A DNA stretch of 7,152 nucleotides from Chloroflexota bacterium (GTDB lineage: Bacteria; Chloroflexota; Dehalococcoidia; GIF9; UBA5629), in the NCBI GenBank assembly GCA_016875975.1, contig VGOF01000076.1, positions 1 through 7,152 of the forward strand. The letters are read 5' to 3'. Below, piece by piece: positions 1-6,857 of this stretch. Below the pieces are notes generated by a model that made no database searches, was not told the DNA's origin, and saw only the letters and a list, made by a program, of their open reading frames with translations. The first letter of the stretch is position 1; every line of letters begins with the position of its first letter. A program made the position numbers and the translations under genes.

Positions 1-1
1 C

Positions 2-1255
2 CTCCCGGTATTCGATAACGTTTTTGCTGATATCGGCGATGAGCAAAGCATCGAGCAGACCCTTTCCAGCTTTAGCTGGCATGTGGGGAATGTGGTGCGT
101 GTCATCAATGGTGCCAGCAAAAAGAGCCTGGTGCTTCTGGATGAGCTGGGCACTAGCACCGACCCTGAGGAAGGCTCGGCCCTAGCGCGCTCTGTCTTGC
201 TTCATTTCTTATCTCGCGGTACCTTGACTGTGGCCACCACACACTACGGCGCCTTGAAAGCCTTTGCCCATGCTACTCGTGGGATGCAGAATGCATCTTT
301 TGATTTTGACCCTGTTACGCTTTCACCTACCTATCGTCTTACCGTGGGGATACCTGGAGGCAGCAATGCGTTGGCTACAGCTTCCAGGTTAGGCGTGCCG
401 GCCGAGATTGTGGACCAGGCCAGAGGCATGCTTTCAAGGGGCAACCAGGAATTGGAGTCTCTGCTGACTGACCTGGTGAAGGAAAAGCGGCTGGTGGAGG
501 ATTTGCGCCAGACTCTGGAAAGAGACAAAACTGAATTGGAAGTGCGGAAGAGTGAGCTATTGAAGGAGCTGCAGAAGTTGAGGGCCGAAGGACAGAGGAT
601 GGCCAGAGAGACGAAGGACGATATTCTGCTGGAGGCGGCGAAGTTGCAGAAGGAAATTCGCCAGGCGCAATCTGAGCTAGCGGCGAAGAGGTCGAAAGAC
701 AGCATCGAGCGGGCCAAGAAAGCGGTAGCTGTGACACAGCAAGAGCTGAAGAGTGAGGTTTGGAAGGCCAAGGTGGTTGAAGGGGAAGAGCAAGCGGCCG
801 CTGAAGGTGACATATCTGTAGGGGATATGGTCTGGGTCAGAGATGCTGATATTGAGGCTAAGGTGCTGTTGGTGTCACATGAGACTGGTCAAGTCGAAGT
901 GCAGGCAGGTCGCACCAGGTTGAGTTTGAGCCTGGAGAGTGTGTCGAGAGCAGAGCCTGCGGTCGATGCCTCGAGGCGGTTTGTGCCGGTGCGGCGGAGG
1001 CTGAGTGGCAGGATAGTCAAGGAAGAGTTGGATTTGCGGGGCAAACGGGCTGACGAGGTGGAGCCGCTGCTCGATAGATATTTGAATGATGCCTATCTGT
1101 CCAGCCTGAGCCAGGTGTGTATTATACATGGAGTGGGAACGGGGACCGTTCGGGATATTGTCAGGGAGGCTTTATCCTCCCATTCACTGGTCAGGTCGTT
1201 TCGTCCCGGGGGCCAGAAAAAGGGTGGTGACGGTGTGACCGTGGTCGAGATGTAG
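2..1255 (+). CDS. mutS2: MutS2 family ATPase with Smr domain (3' part; 5' end outside window)
   Basis: Reading is open from base 2, so the gene starts upstream; the GTG at 83 lies inside the conserved ATPase and is not a start. The 417 visible residues are roughly half of a usual MutS2 of about 780. In order they show the ABC-type signature region (FADIGDEQSIEQ, residues 8-19), Walker B with catalytic acid (LVLLDELGTSTDP, about 43-55), the switch TTHYG, a long charged coiled coil (about 145-262), a KOW-like beta segment (about 272-317) and a C-terminal Smr domain (about 340-417) with LDLRG (343-347) and HGVGTG (376-381). The Walker A loop lies before the window. MutS2 is known as a dimeric ATPase. 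It was first linked to suppression of recombination, and in Bacillus subtilis to sensing and splitting collided ribosomes. The Smr motifs are intact, so nucleic-acid binding or cleavage is possible. A release-factor gene follows after 31 bases on the same strand, suggesting co-transcription. Confidence 0.96.
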   Translation, partial: LPVFDNVFADIGDEQSIEQTLSSFSWHVGNVVRVINGASKKSLVLLDELGTSTDPEEGSALARSVLLHFLSRGTLTVATTHYGALKAFAHATRGMQNASFDFDPVTLSPTYRLTVGIPGGSNALATASRLGVPAEIVDQARGMLSRGNQELESLLTDLVKEKRLVEDLRQTLERDKTELEVRKSELLKELQKLRAEGQRMARETKDDILLEAAKLQKEIRQAQSELAAKRSKDSIERAKKAVAVTQQELKSEVWKAKVVEGEEQAAAEGDISVGDMVWVRDADIEAKVLLVSHETGQVEVQAGRTRLSLSLESVSRAEPAVDASRRFVPVRRRLSGRIVKEELDLRGKRADEVEPLLDRYLNDAYLSSLSQVCIIHGVGTGTVRDIVREALSSHSLVRSFRPGGQKKGGDGVTVVEM

Positions 1256-1286
1256 CTCATTTCTGTCTTTTTTTATCTATATTGCC

Positions 1287-2033
1287 ATGCTTGTTTCAAA
1301 GCGTTTTTCAGTCCGTCGTACCAGGATGCTGGCGTTGCTTGCTGAGCTAGATGTTGAGAGGGGGCCGGCAAGGTCGCTGTATTTACCGTCGGCGCTGAGG
1401 TCAGAGGAGATGGAGGGGATGTTGGGTGAGGTGGTGGGGTCTGAAATCAACCCTGTCGAGGTGATTAATGTTGTCTCCGGTTCAGCTACTGGTGGGGTGC
1501 TGTTCTGGGGGTTGGCCAGGAGGTTGTTGGTATTGCCTCCGTTTCCTGTCAGGGAGAAGTACCTGGCCTTTGGTTATGATGTGGAGACGCTGCGGTCGCT
1601 GCTGCAGACGGATTTCACAATAGCCCTGATACTGGTGCGGATGGGGACTTTTGCTATAGGGATTTGCCAGGGAGAGAAGCTTGTGTTGAGCAAGGTGGGC
1701 ACGGGGCTGGTTCATGCCAGGCATAAGAAGGGGGGGTCATCGCAGCGACGCTTTCAGAGGCGGCAAGATAGGGAAGTGGACGTATTCATAGAGAGAGTGT
1801 GCGGGCATGTGAGGGAACGGCTTGAGCCGCGAGAGAAGGGGATAGACTATCTGGTCTATGGTGGGGGGTGGGAAGCAATACGCTTGTTGCAGAAAGAGTG
1901 TCGATTTTTACATCAGTTTGAAAATCGTTTGTTGTCACCAATGCTGTATATACCACCACCGCGCCGAGTTGTGTTGGAGGCGGCGGTGAGGCGTGTTTGG
2001 TCCAGTCAAGTTATCGAGTGGCGAACGATATAA
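1287..2033 (+). CDS. acVLRF1-type (Vms1-like) peptidyl-tRNA hydrolase / ribosome release factor
   Basis: This 248-residue protein matches my recollection of the Actinobacteria/Chloroflexi VLRF1 family, relatives of eRF1 and yeast Vms1/ANKZF1. Those proteins hydrolyse the peptidyl-tRNA ester on stalled 60S or 50S subunits. Visible landmarks are a PPFPV segment (84-88), a strand-rich core (TIALILVRMGTFAIGICQGE, 111-130), KVGTG (136-140) and the presumed catalytic loop KKGGSSQRRFQRRQ (147-160). Q153 in that loop would be the counterpart of the GGQ/GSQ glutamine. The basic run after it would suit contact with rRNA or tRNA. A C-terminal YLVYGGG segment (188-194) and PPPRRVV (223-229) also resemble the family. 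No signal peptide or membrane helix is seen, so it should be cytosolic. The ATG at 1287 is the first in-frame start after the mutS2 stop, but it has no Shine-Dalgarno sequence; the next ATG is at 1326 and would remove 13 basic residues. The family call is firm on motif grounds; activity is inferred. Confidence 0.82.
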   Translation: MLVSKRFSVRRTRMLALLAELDVERGPARSLYLPSALRSEEMEGMLGEVVGSEINPVEVINVVSGSATGGVLFWGLARRLLVLPPFPVREKYLAFGYDVETLRSLLQTDFTIALILVRMGTFAIGICQGEKLVLSKVGTGLVHARHKKGGSSQRRFQRRQDREVDVFIERVCGHVRERLEPREKGIDYLVYGGGWEAIRLLQKECRFLHQFENRLLSPMLYIPPPRRVVLEAAVRRVWSSQVIEWRTI

Positions 2034-2081
2034 GGCAACAGGCGATGTAGATGCGAGTTACAAGATACAAGAATCCCTTGA

Positions 2082-2093
2082 GCCGAAAGCGGC
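2082..2093 (+). other. Small GC hairpin after the VLRF1 gene
   Basis: GCCG (2082-2085) pairs with CGGC (2090-2093) across an AAAG loop. A second weak stem lies just before it, CAAG (2068-2071) with CTTG (2077-2080). The pair sits 35 to 60 bases past the VLRF1 stop and could stabilise the mRNA 3' end. No T-run follows, so it is not called as an intrinsic terminator. Confidence 0.3.
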
Positions 2094-2095
2094 AT

Positions 2096-2150
2096 TGAGA
2101 TCCCTCGTTGCACTCAGGGCTTTGGCTGTGGTTGCCACGCTTGCTCGCAA
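2096..2150. repeat. Degenerate dispersed-repeat-like sequence
   Basis: TGAGATCCCTCGTTGCACTC (2096-2115), continuing into AGGG, and TTGCCACGCTTGCTCGCAA (2132-2150) resemble decayed versions of a short intergenic palindrome class. That class has a core like TTCGCT...CGCAATGAC and is scattered through many bacterial genomes. Each segment has weak self-complementarity: CCCT with AGGG, and TTGC with GCAA. The resemblance is from memory, and only other loci of the genome could confirm it. Confidence 0.3.
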
Positions 2151-2212
2151 TTTAGTAGTATGGTGAACAAAATGGGCGATGTGATCTAAAACTGCATGAA
2201 ATAAGCCCGTTG

Positions 2213-2249
2213 TTAAGCTTTTTGGTGGGGCGATGGTATAATGCTATTG
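2213..2249 (+). promoter_or_regulatory. Promoter of the nrpR-like gene (extended -10, TGGTATAAT)
   Basis: A perfect TATAAT at 2237-2242 is preceded by TG at 2234-2235, giving an extended -10 element. The best -35 is weak: TTAAGC at 2213-2218, with an 18-base spacer. Transcription would start near 2249, leaving a leader of about 28 bases that contains the AGAGG ribosome site. The extended -10 probably compensates for the poor -35. The CGATG arms on either side of the -10 make this a plausible regulated promoter. Confidence 0.75.
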
Positions 2250-2259
2250 AGCGACATCG
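2231..2259. promoter_or_regulatory. Inverted repeat CGATG-N19-CATCG spanning the -10 and start site (candidate operator)
   Basis: CGATG (2231-2235) and CATCG (2255-2259) are perfect inverted arms with centres 24 bases apart, about two helical turns. They enclose the TATAAT box and the predicted start of transcription. This is where a dimeric repressor would block polymerase. The obvious candidate is the NrpR-like protein encoded just downstream. The archaeal NrpR operator (GGAA-N6-TTCC) is not present in this gap. Confidence 0.35.
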
Positions 2260-2266
2260 TGTAATC

Positions 2267-2271
2267 AGAGG
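2267..2271 (+). promoter_or_regulatory. Ribosome binding site for the nrpR-like gene
   Basis: AGAGG lies 5 bases before the ATG at 2277. It fits the anti-Shine-Dalgarno sequence moderately well and supports that start. Two other genes in this window, the VLRF1 gene and dnaE, have no such site. Confidence 0.6.
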
Positions 2272-2276
2272 CTGAC

Positions 2277-3278
2277 ATGGTACAGGGCGCCACCTCGGAT
2301 ACCGAGAAAAAAATCGTATCTATTCTTAAGGTTCTTAGCGAATTTTCTGAGCCTCTGGGTTCCATCACGATTGCACGTGAGTTGGAGAATCGGGGAGTTT
2401 TCCTGAGCGAGAGGGCAGTCAGGCATTATCTCAGGATTGCTGACGAGCGAGGTTATACTGAGCCTAAGGGGCGTGATGGCCGTATGGTTACTCCACGGGG
2501 GGTGGATGAGTTGAGGGTGGCGTTGGCACCTGACCAGCTAAGTTTTATCCTGGAAAAGCTGGAGCTATTAGCCTTTCGCACCACGTTTGATCCAAAGAAA
2601 CGGGCAGGGCAGTTACCTATAAATACGTCCCTGTTCGACAAGTACGATTTCCCTAGGGCACTGGAGGCCATGAAGGATGCATTTCAGGCGGGATTGTGTG
2701 TGAGTCATCTTGTGGCCACGTCATCAGAGGGGGGGAAGCTTGGTGATGTGATAGTGCCCAAGGGGAAGGTGGGTTTAGCCACTGTTTGTGGTGCTACTGT
2801 GAACGGGGTATTGCTTAAACGTGGTGTTCCCATGGAGTCAAAATTTGGTGCGGTGATGGAGATAGAGAATTCAAGGCCGAAACGTTTTGTAGCCATAATT
2901 AACTATGGGGGTACCTCTCTAGACCCTTCTGAGCAATACATTCGTGCTGGCATGACGAGCGTGGCCAAGGCAGCTAGAAGCGGAAGTGGCAGGATATTGG
3001 CCAATTTCAGGGAGATACCCGCTTTGTCCAGGTCAATAGTGGAGGAGGCTATTGCTGACCTTAAAGCGGCTGGTGTGGCTGGTGTTTACGTGCTGGGTAG
3101 TGTCAGTGAATCAGTGTGCCAAATAGCAGTTAGCGTGAACAGGGTGGGGATGGTTCTTTTAGGTGGGTTGAACCCAGTGGCTGCGGCGGTGGAGTCTGGC
3201 ATTGCGGCGGAGAACGTGGCTGAGAGCGGTATGCTAGATTTTGAGCAACTGGTGAGCTTTTGGAATCTCAAAGCCTGA
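2277..3278 (+). CDS. NrpR-like transcriptional regulator (winged helix + DUF128)
   Basis: The protein has 333 residues. Residues about 10-78 form a winged helix of the type found in NrpR and at the N-terminus of RNase R, with a likely recognition helix SERAVRHYLRIADERGY (44-60). Residues about 85-330 are a single NrpR regulatory domain (DUF128). Its conserved stretches are VPKGKVGLATVCGATVNGVL (160-179), GTSLDP (212-217), GMTSV (225-229), LANFREIP (241-248) and GGLNPVAAA (296-304). In methanogens NrpR represses nif and glnA genes and is released by 2-oxoglutarate, and some members carry two regulatory domains. This protein has only one, so it is the short architecture. No membrane segment or signal peptide is seen. 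It has its own promoter and a fair ribosome site, so it is probably monocistronic. No nitrogen gene lies in the window, so its targets are unknown. The family is confident; 2-oxoglutarate sensing is inferred. Confidence 0.87.
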   Translation: MVQGATSDTEKKIVSILKVLSEFSEPLGSITIARELENRGVFLSERAVRHYLRIADERGYTEPKGRDGRMVTPRGVDELRVALAPDQLSFILEKLELLAFRTTFDPKKRAGQLPINTSLFDKYDFPRALEAMKDAFQAGLCVSHLVATSSEGGKLGDVIVPKGKVGLATVCGATVNGVLLKRGVPMESKFGAVMEIENSRPKRFVAIINYGGTSLDPSEQYIRAGMTSVAKAARSGSGRILANFREIPALSRSIVEEAIADLKAAGVAGVYVLGSVSESVCQIAVSVNRVGMVLLGGLNPVAAAVESGIAAENVAESGMLDFEQLVSFWNLKA

Positions 3279-3323
3279 ACCCGTAGTGTTTCTGGTTTCA
3301 GTTAACCTGCTTGCCAGCCAAGT
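3279..3323. other. Short convergent gap between the nrpR-like gene and dnaE
   Basis: Only 45 bases separate the two stop codons. The gap holds overlapping weak stems, GGTT (3294-3297) with AACC (3304-3307) and CTGG (3292-3295) with CCAG (3314-3317). No T-run follows on either strand. No intrinsic terminator can be called, so read-through into the opposing gene is possible. Confidence 0.5.
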
Positions 3324-6300
3324 CTATGTAGTCTCCAATAGCTTCAGGTTATTATCTCCAAGCATGTTGCCTATTTCCTGTGCTAGCTCAGGGCAGTAGT
3401 TGCTTTTTTGTGGCAATGCCAAACTAGTGGTTTCTTCAGGGGTGACTATGATGAGCTGGACAGTGTCATTACCTGGGTAGCGGCTGAGGGCATCCTTCAC
3501 TTGCGACAAGAGCTTCAGGTCTTCGTTGGTACTGTCTGTTTGATTCATGGTAATCAATAATTTGCGTCGTACTGGGGGTTTGGGTGGCGGTTTAGGTTGA
3601 GCTTGTGGCCGGGGCTGAGTTCTAACCTCGGCTGGTGTCTCTTCTGGTTTGTATTGTCTTGCTCGATAGCAGTTGATGGTTACACGGTCGTCTCTCGTCT
3701 TCACGGCGCCTTCCACCACAACGATTTCTCCTTCTTGCCAGACTTCCTTGGTCTGATTATAGGCATCTGTCCATACGGTGACCTCTATGTTGCCCTGTAG
3801 GTCTTCGAGTGTAGCAATGAGGAATGGTCGTTTATCCCTGGTATAGAGCTGGCGCATGGTGCTGACCATTCCGGCGATTACCACATTTTCTCCCACCATG
3901 TTGGCATCGATGTCGCCGCATAAGGCGGTGGTAGCGTTTGACAGCTTTGAAGCCATTCCAACCAGGGGATGTTCTGAGAAATAGACGCCCAGCAATTCTC
4001 TCTCCCAACCCAGTTTTTCTTTCAATGTGGTATCGAAGTTTTCTAGTTGGAGGTTGGGGAGTGGTAGTGGTGCCTTGTCTCCCCAAAAATCGAACATGGA
4101 TGCTTGTCCCGATTCTCTCATTCTTTGCTCTCGTTGGGCTGTGGATATGATTCGGTCTATTGCCTGTAGCAGCGCTCCTCGTGGCCCCAAAGAATCGAAG
4201 GCGCCGGCTTTGATAAGGCTTTCTATAACCTTCTTGTTGACATTGCGCAGGTCGGCGCGCCGGCAAAAATCTTCAATGGTCTTGAATGTGCCACTTTGTT
4301 TGCGTGCTACGATGACTGGCTCGATTGCTCCGTGACCCACATTTTTGATTGCGGTGAGGCTGAATCTTATGCCTTTCTTCCCATCCAATTCCTCGGTGAC
4401 GAACTGTGCCTGGCTCTTGTTGATATCGGGTGGCAGAACGGTGATGCCTAGGCGACGGCATTCGGCGATACCTGAGGCTAGCCTGTCCGAATGGCCGACG
4501 TAAGTATTCAAGAAAGCGGTCATGTATTCCACGGGATAGTTGGCTTTGAGGTAGGCAGTCTCATATGCTATCAGAGCGTAGCTTACGCTGTGGGCCTTGT
4601 TGAAGGCGTAACCGGCGAAAGGCTCGATGAGGTCAAAGATTTGAGTGGCCAACTCGGCAGTGAGTCCTCTCTTTTTGGCGCCTTCGACGAAGTTCTGTCG
4701 CTCTTTCCTCATCACCTCCGGGATTTTCTTACCCATGGCTTTACGCAGGATGTCAGCCTGTCCCAGACTATATCCAGCCAGGGCTTGAACAATTAGTAGC
4801 ACCTGGTCCTGATACACAATGACACCATATGTCTCTTTCAATATTTCTTCTACAGCCGGATGTGGATAACGTATAGGCTCATGGCCATGTTTGGCCTTAA
4901 TGAAAGTTGGTATTTGCTCCATAGGGCCAGGTCGATAAAGGGCTACCATGGCTGCCACATCGGTAAAATTTGTTGGTTTGAGTTCCTTGATGTAGCGGCG
5001 CATCCCAGCGCCTTCCAACTGAAAGATTCCACCTGTCTCGCCGGAAGCCAACAGCTCGAAGGTTTTGCGGTCGTTAAGAGGCACGTGTTGTAAGTCCAGG
5101 CGTACGTTTCGCTCTGTGGCGATGATTTCTCTGGCTTTAGCTAGAAGCGCAAGATTGGCGAGACCGAGGAAGTCCAGTTTCAGCAGACCGAGCTTGGCAA
5201 TATCGTCCATAGCGAACTGAGTTGTTGGTGTAGCTTGTTCACTGTCTTTGCCGGAGCGTTGCAGTGGCACATGTTTGGTCAAGAGTTCTCTAGAGATAAC
5301 AACGCCTGCAGCGTGCGTGCTGGCATGGCGAGATATTCCCTCTAGCTTTTTGGAAGTGTCGATTAGATTGCGGACAACTTCGTCCTGTTCATATAAATCG
5401 GAAAGTTCCTTGGTTTCGGCCAGGGACTGGTCTAACGTTATGTTCGGCCTCATCGGCACCAGTCTGGCTACTCTGTCTACATCGCTGTAGCTCATACCTA
5501 ATGCCCTGCCCACGTCTCTGAGGGCGGCTCTAGCACCCAGCGTGCCGAAGGTGATAATCTGGGCTACGTGGTCCGCACCGTATTTTTGCGTGACATAGGC
5601 TATCAGCTCATCGCGCCGGTCATCCTGAAAATCCATGTCGATGTCTGGTGGCTCACGGCGTTCTACGTTCAGGAACCGCTCAAAGACAAGTCTGTTTTCC
5701 ACGGGATCGATGTTGGTGATTCCGAGGCAATGGAGGGCCAAGCTGGCAGCAGCGCTGCCGCGAACACCGAACAGAATGTTCTGGTTCTTGGTGAAAGAAA
5801 TCAGGTCGGCAACGACGAGGAAGTAATCAGCGAACTCGGTCTTCTTGATTACTTCTAACTCATAGGCAAGCCTGTCTTTTAATTCACCAGTGGGAGAAGG
5901 ATAGCGCTGCTCGAAGCCTTTCCAACAAAGCTCTGCCAGGTATTCGTCCGCTGACTTCCCCGGCGGCAAATCTACCTGGGGGAGGTTGAGTTTGCCGAAC
6001 TCCAACTGCAGTCTGCAAATGTCGGCGATTTTCTCGGTGTTCTCAATTGCCTGGGGTAGGTCAGCGAAGAGCTCTGCCATTTCCTCTGGGCTCTTGAGGT
6101 AAAAGGAGTCGCCTGCTAGTTTTAGTCTTTTGTCATCAAGGACTGATGTATTGGTCTGGATGCATAGCAGTATTTCGTGTATGGATGCGTCTCCCCTGTT
6201 CGCATAGTGCACATCGTTGGTGGCAACTACCGGGATGTCAAATTTTGCAGATAATTCGAGAAGCCCTTGGTTGATGCGTTCTAGTTCGGGTATAGGATGG

Positions 6301-6815
6301 CGCTGAATTTCTAAGTAGTAGTCAGTGAAATTCTCTCTGTGCCATAAGGCTGCTTTTTCAGCGTCGCCAATCCTGCCTTCGAGGATAAGACGGGGTATTT
6401 GTCCTTGAGCGCAGCCAGAGAGCAGGACAAGCCCTTCGCAGTGTTTGATGAGCAGGTCATGGTCTATTCTGGGTTTATAGTAGAACCCCTCCAGGTGGGC
6501 CTTGGTAGTCAACTGCAGAAGATTTCGATAACCTTGCAGATTTTTTGCCAGGATGGTCAGATGGTAGGCATTTTTCTCGCTTGGGTTTCGGCTGAAGCGG
6601 CTGGTTTCGGCCAGGTACATCTCGCAACCGATGATGGGTTTCATGCCTGCCTCTTTGGCCGTCGAATAAAAATTGATGACGCCGTGCATATTGCCGTGGT
6701 CGGTGATGGCGAGGGTGTTCATTCCCAGGTCTCTGGCCTTGGCGAGCAGTTGAAGGATGCGGCAGAGTCCGTCAAGTAAGCTAAACTCGGTATGGACATG
6801 CAGATGGGTGAACAT
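3324..6815 (-). CDS. dnaE: DNA polymerase III subunit alpha (replicative polymerase)
   Basis: This 1163-residue protein is full length for DnaE. An N-terminal PHP domain begins at once with HLHVHTEFSLLDG (4-16). It keeps metal-ligand positions H6, H8, D15, H40 (TDHG), E65 (GCE), H85, C135 (SGC), D201 and H203 (NDVHY). The polymerase core carries the catalytic acids D391 and D393 in PPDIDMDF and D548 in KLDFLGL, plus HASTHAAGVVI (497-507) and HSVSYALIAYETAYL (742-756). A helix-hairpin-helix region spans about 785-877. A likely clamp-binding peptide QASMFDF is at 904-910, and an OB fold at about 977-1055. A proline-rich linker (about 1060-1082) leads to a final domain of about 80 residues. The ATG at 6815 is chosen over the TTG at 6860 because the family starts at this point and a TATAAT box lies inside the longer version. 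No Shine-Dalgarno is visible before the ATG. It copies the chromosome with the sliding clamp; the intact PHP site may give proofreading. Confidence 0.97.
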   Translation of the reverse strand: MFTHLHVHTEFSLLDGLCRILQLLAKARDLGMNTLAITDHGNMHGVINFYSTAKEAGMKPIIGCEMYLAETSRFSRNPSEKNAYHLTILAKNLQGYRNLLQLTTKAHLEGFYYKPRIDHDLLIKHCEGLVLLSGCAQGQIPRLILEGRIGDAEKAALWHRENFTDYYLEIQRHPIPELERINQGLLELSAKFDIPVVATNDVHYANRGDASIHEILLCIQTNTSVLDDKRLKLAGDSFYLKSPEEMAELFADLPQAIENTEKIADICRLQLEFGKLNLPQVDLPPGKSADEYLAELCWKGFEQRYPSPTGELKDRLAYELEVIKKTEFADYFLVVADLISFTKNQNILFGVRGSAAASLALHCLGITNIDPVENRLVFERFLNVERREPPDIDMDFQDDRRDELIAYVTQKYGADHVAQIITFGTLGARAALRDVGRALGMSYSDVDRVARLVPMRPNITLDQSLAETKELSDLYEQDEVVRNLIDTSKKLEGISRHASTHAAGVVISRELLTKHVPLQRSGKDSEQATPTTQFAMDDIAKLGLLKLDFLGLANLALLAKAREIIATERNVRLDLQHVPLNDRKTFELLASGETGGIFQLEGAGMRRYIKELKPTNFTDVAAMVALYRPGPMEQIPTFIKAKHGHEPIRYPHPAVEEILKETYGVIVYQDQVLLIVQALAGYSLGQADILRKAMGKKIPEVMRKERQNFVEGAKKRGLTAELATQIFDLIEPFAGYAFNKAHSVSYALIAYETAYLKANYPVEYMTAFLNTYVGHSDRLASGIAECRRLGITVLPPDINKSQAQFVTEELDGKKGIRFSLTAIKNVGHGAIEPVIVARKQSGTFKTIEDFCRRADLRNVNKKVIESLIKAGAFDSLGPRGALLQAIDRIISTAQREQRMRESGQASMFDFWGDKAPLPLPNLQLENFDTTLKEKLGWERELLGVYFSEHPLVGMASKLSNATTALCGDIDANMVGENVVIAGMVSTMRQLYTRDKRPFLIATLEDLQGNIEVTVWTDAYNQTKEVWQEGEIVVVEGAVKTRDDRVTINCYRARQYKPEETPAEVRTQPRPQAQPKPPPKPPVRRKLLITMNQTDSTNEDLKLLSQVKDALSRYPGNDTVQLIIVTPEETTSLALPQKSNYCPELAQEIGNMLGDNNLKLLETT

Positions 6816-6841
6816 CTGGGCTTTTTTAGAAGGGAGATTGG

Positions 6842-6857
6842 TTGCCAGATTATAGCA
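6842..6857 (-). promoter_or_regulatory. dnaE promoter (extended -10, TGCTATAAT)
   Basis: On the minus strand TGC-TATAAT reads from 6857 to 6849, a perfect -10 with the TG extension. No recognisable -35 is found 16-18 bases upstream. Transcription would begin near 6842, giving a leader of about 27 bases before the ATG at 6815. The box overlaps the codons after the TTG at 6860, which argues against that start. Confidence 0.7.

Larger units (their letters stand above)
2041..2235 (+). repeat. Three direct copies of GGCGATG upstream of the nrpR-like gene
   Basis: GGCGATG occurs at 2041-2047, 2175-2181 and 2229-2235. The first two extend to GGCGATGT and the last two to GGGCGATG. The third copy abuts the -10 box of the promoter, and an inverted CATCG lies just downstream of that box. 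Three identical heptamers in a 243-base gap are more than expected by chance but not conclusive. They could be half-sites for an autoregulating repressor. Confidence 0.35.

Noticed and set aside
331..813. Long minus-strand open frame opposite mutS2
   Set aside because: Serine-rich translation antisense to a conserved coiled coil, no ribosome site or family resemblance; a shadow of the real gene.
83..1255. GTG at 83 as the start of a separate 390-residue protein
   Set aside because: Frame is open to base 2 and the preceding codons encode the conserved MutS2 ABC signature region, so the gene is simply cut by the window edge.
1230..1274. ACGGT-GTG-ACCGT stem followed by a T-run as a mutS2 terminator
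   Set aside because: The stem lies inside the mutS2 coding end and is more than 20 bases from the T-run, so it lacks intrinsic-terminator geometry.
2172..2189. Five-codon leader peptide (ATG to TAA) upstream of the nrpR-like promoter
   Set aside because: No ribosome site or promoter before it, and it lies upstream of the predicted transcript start.
2034..2276. Archaeal NrpR operator GGAA-N6-TTCC in the regulator's promoter
   Set aside because: No GGAA/TTCC pair is present in this gap.
3292..3317. Bidirectional terminator between the nrpR-like gene and dnaE
   Set aside because: Stems are only four base pairs, mutually exclusive, and no T-run follows on either strand.
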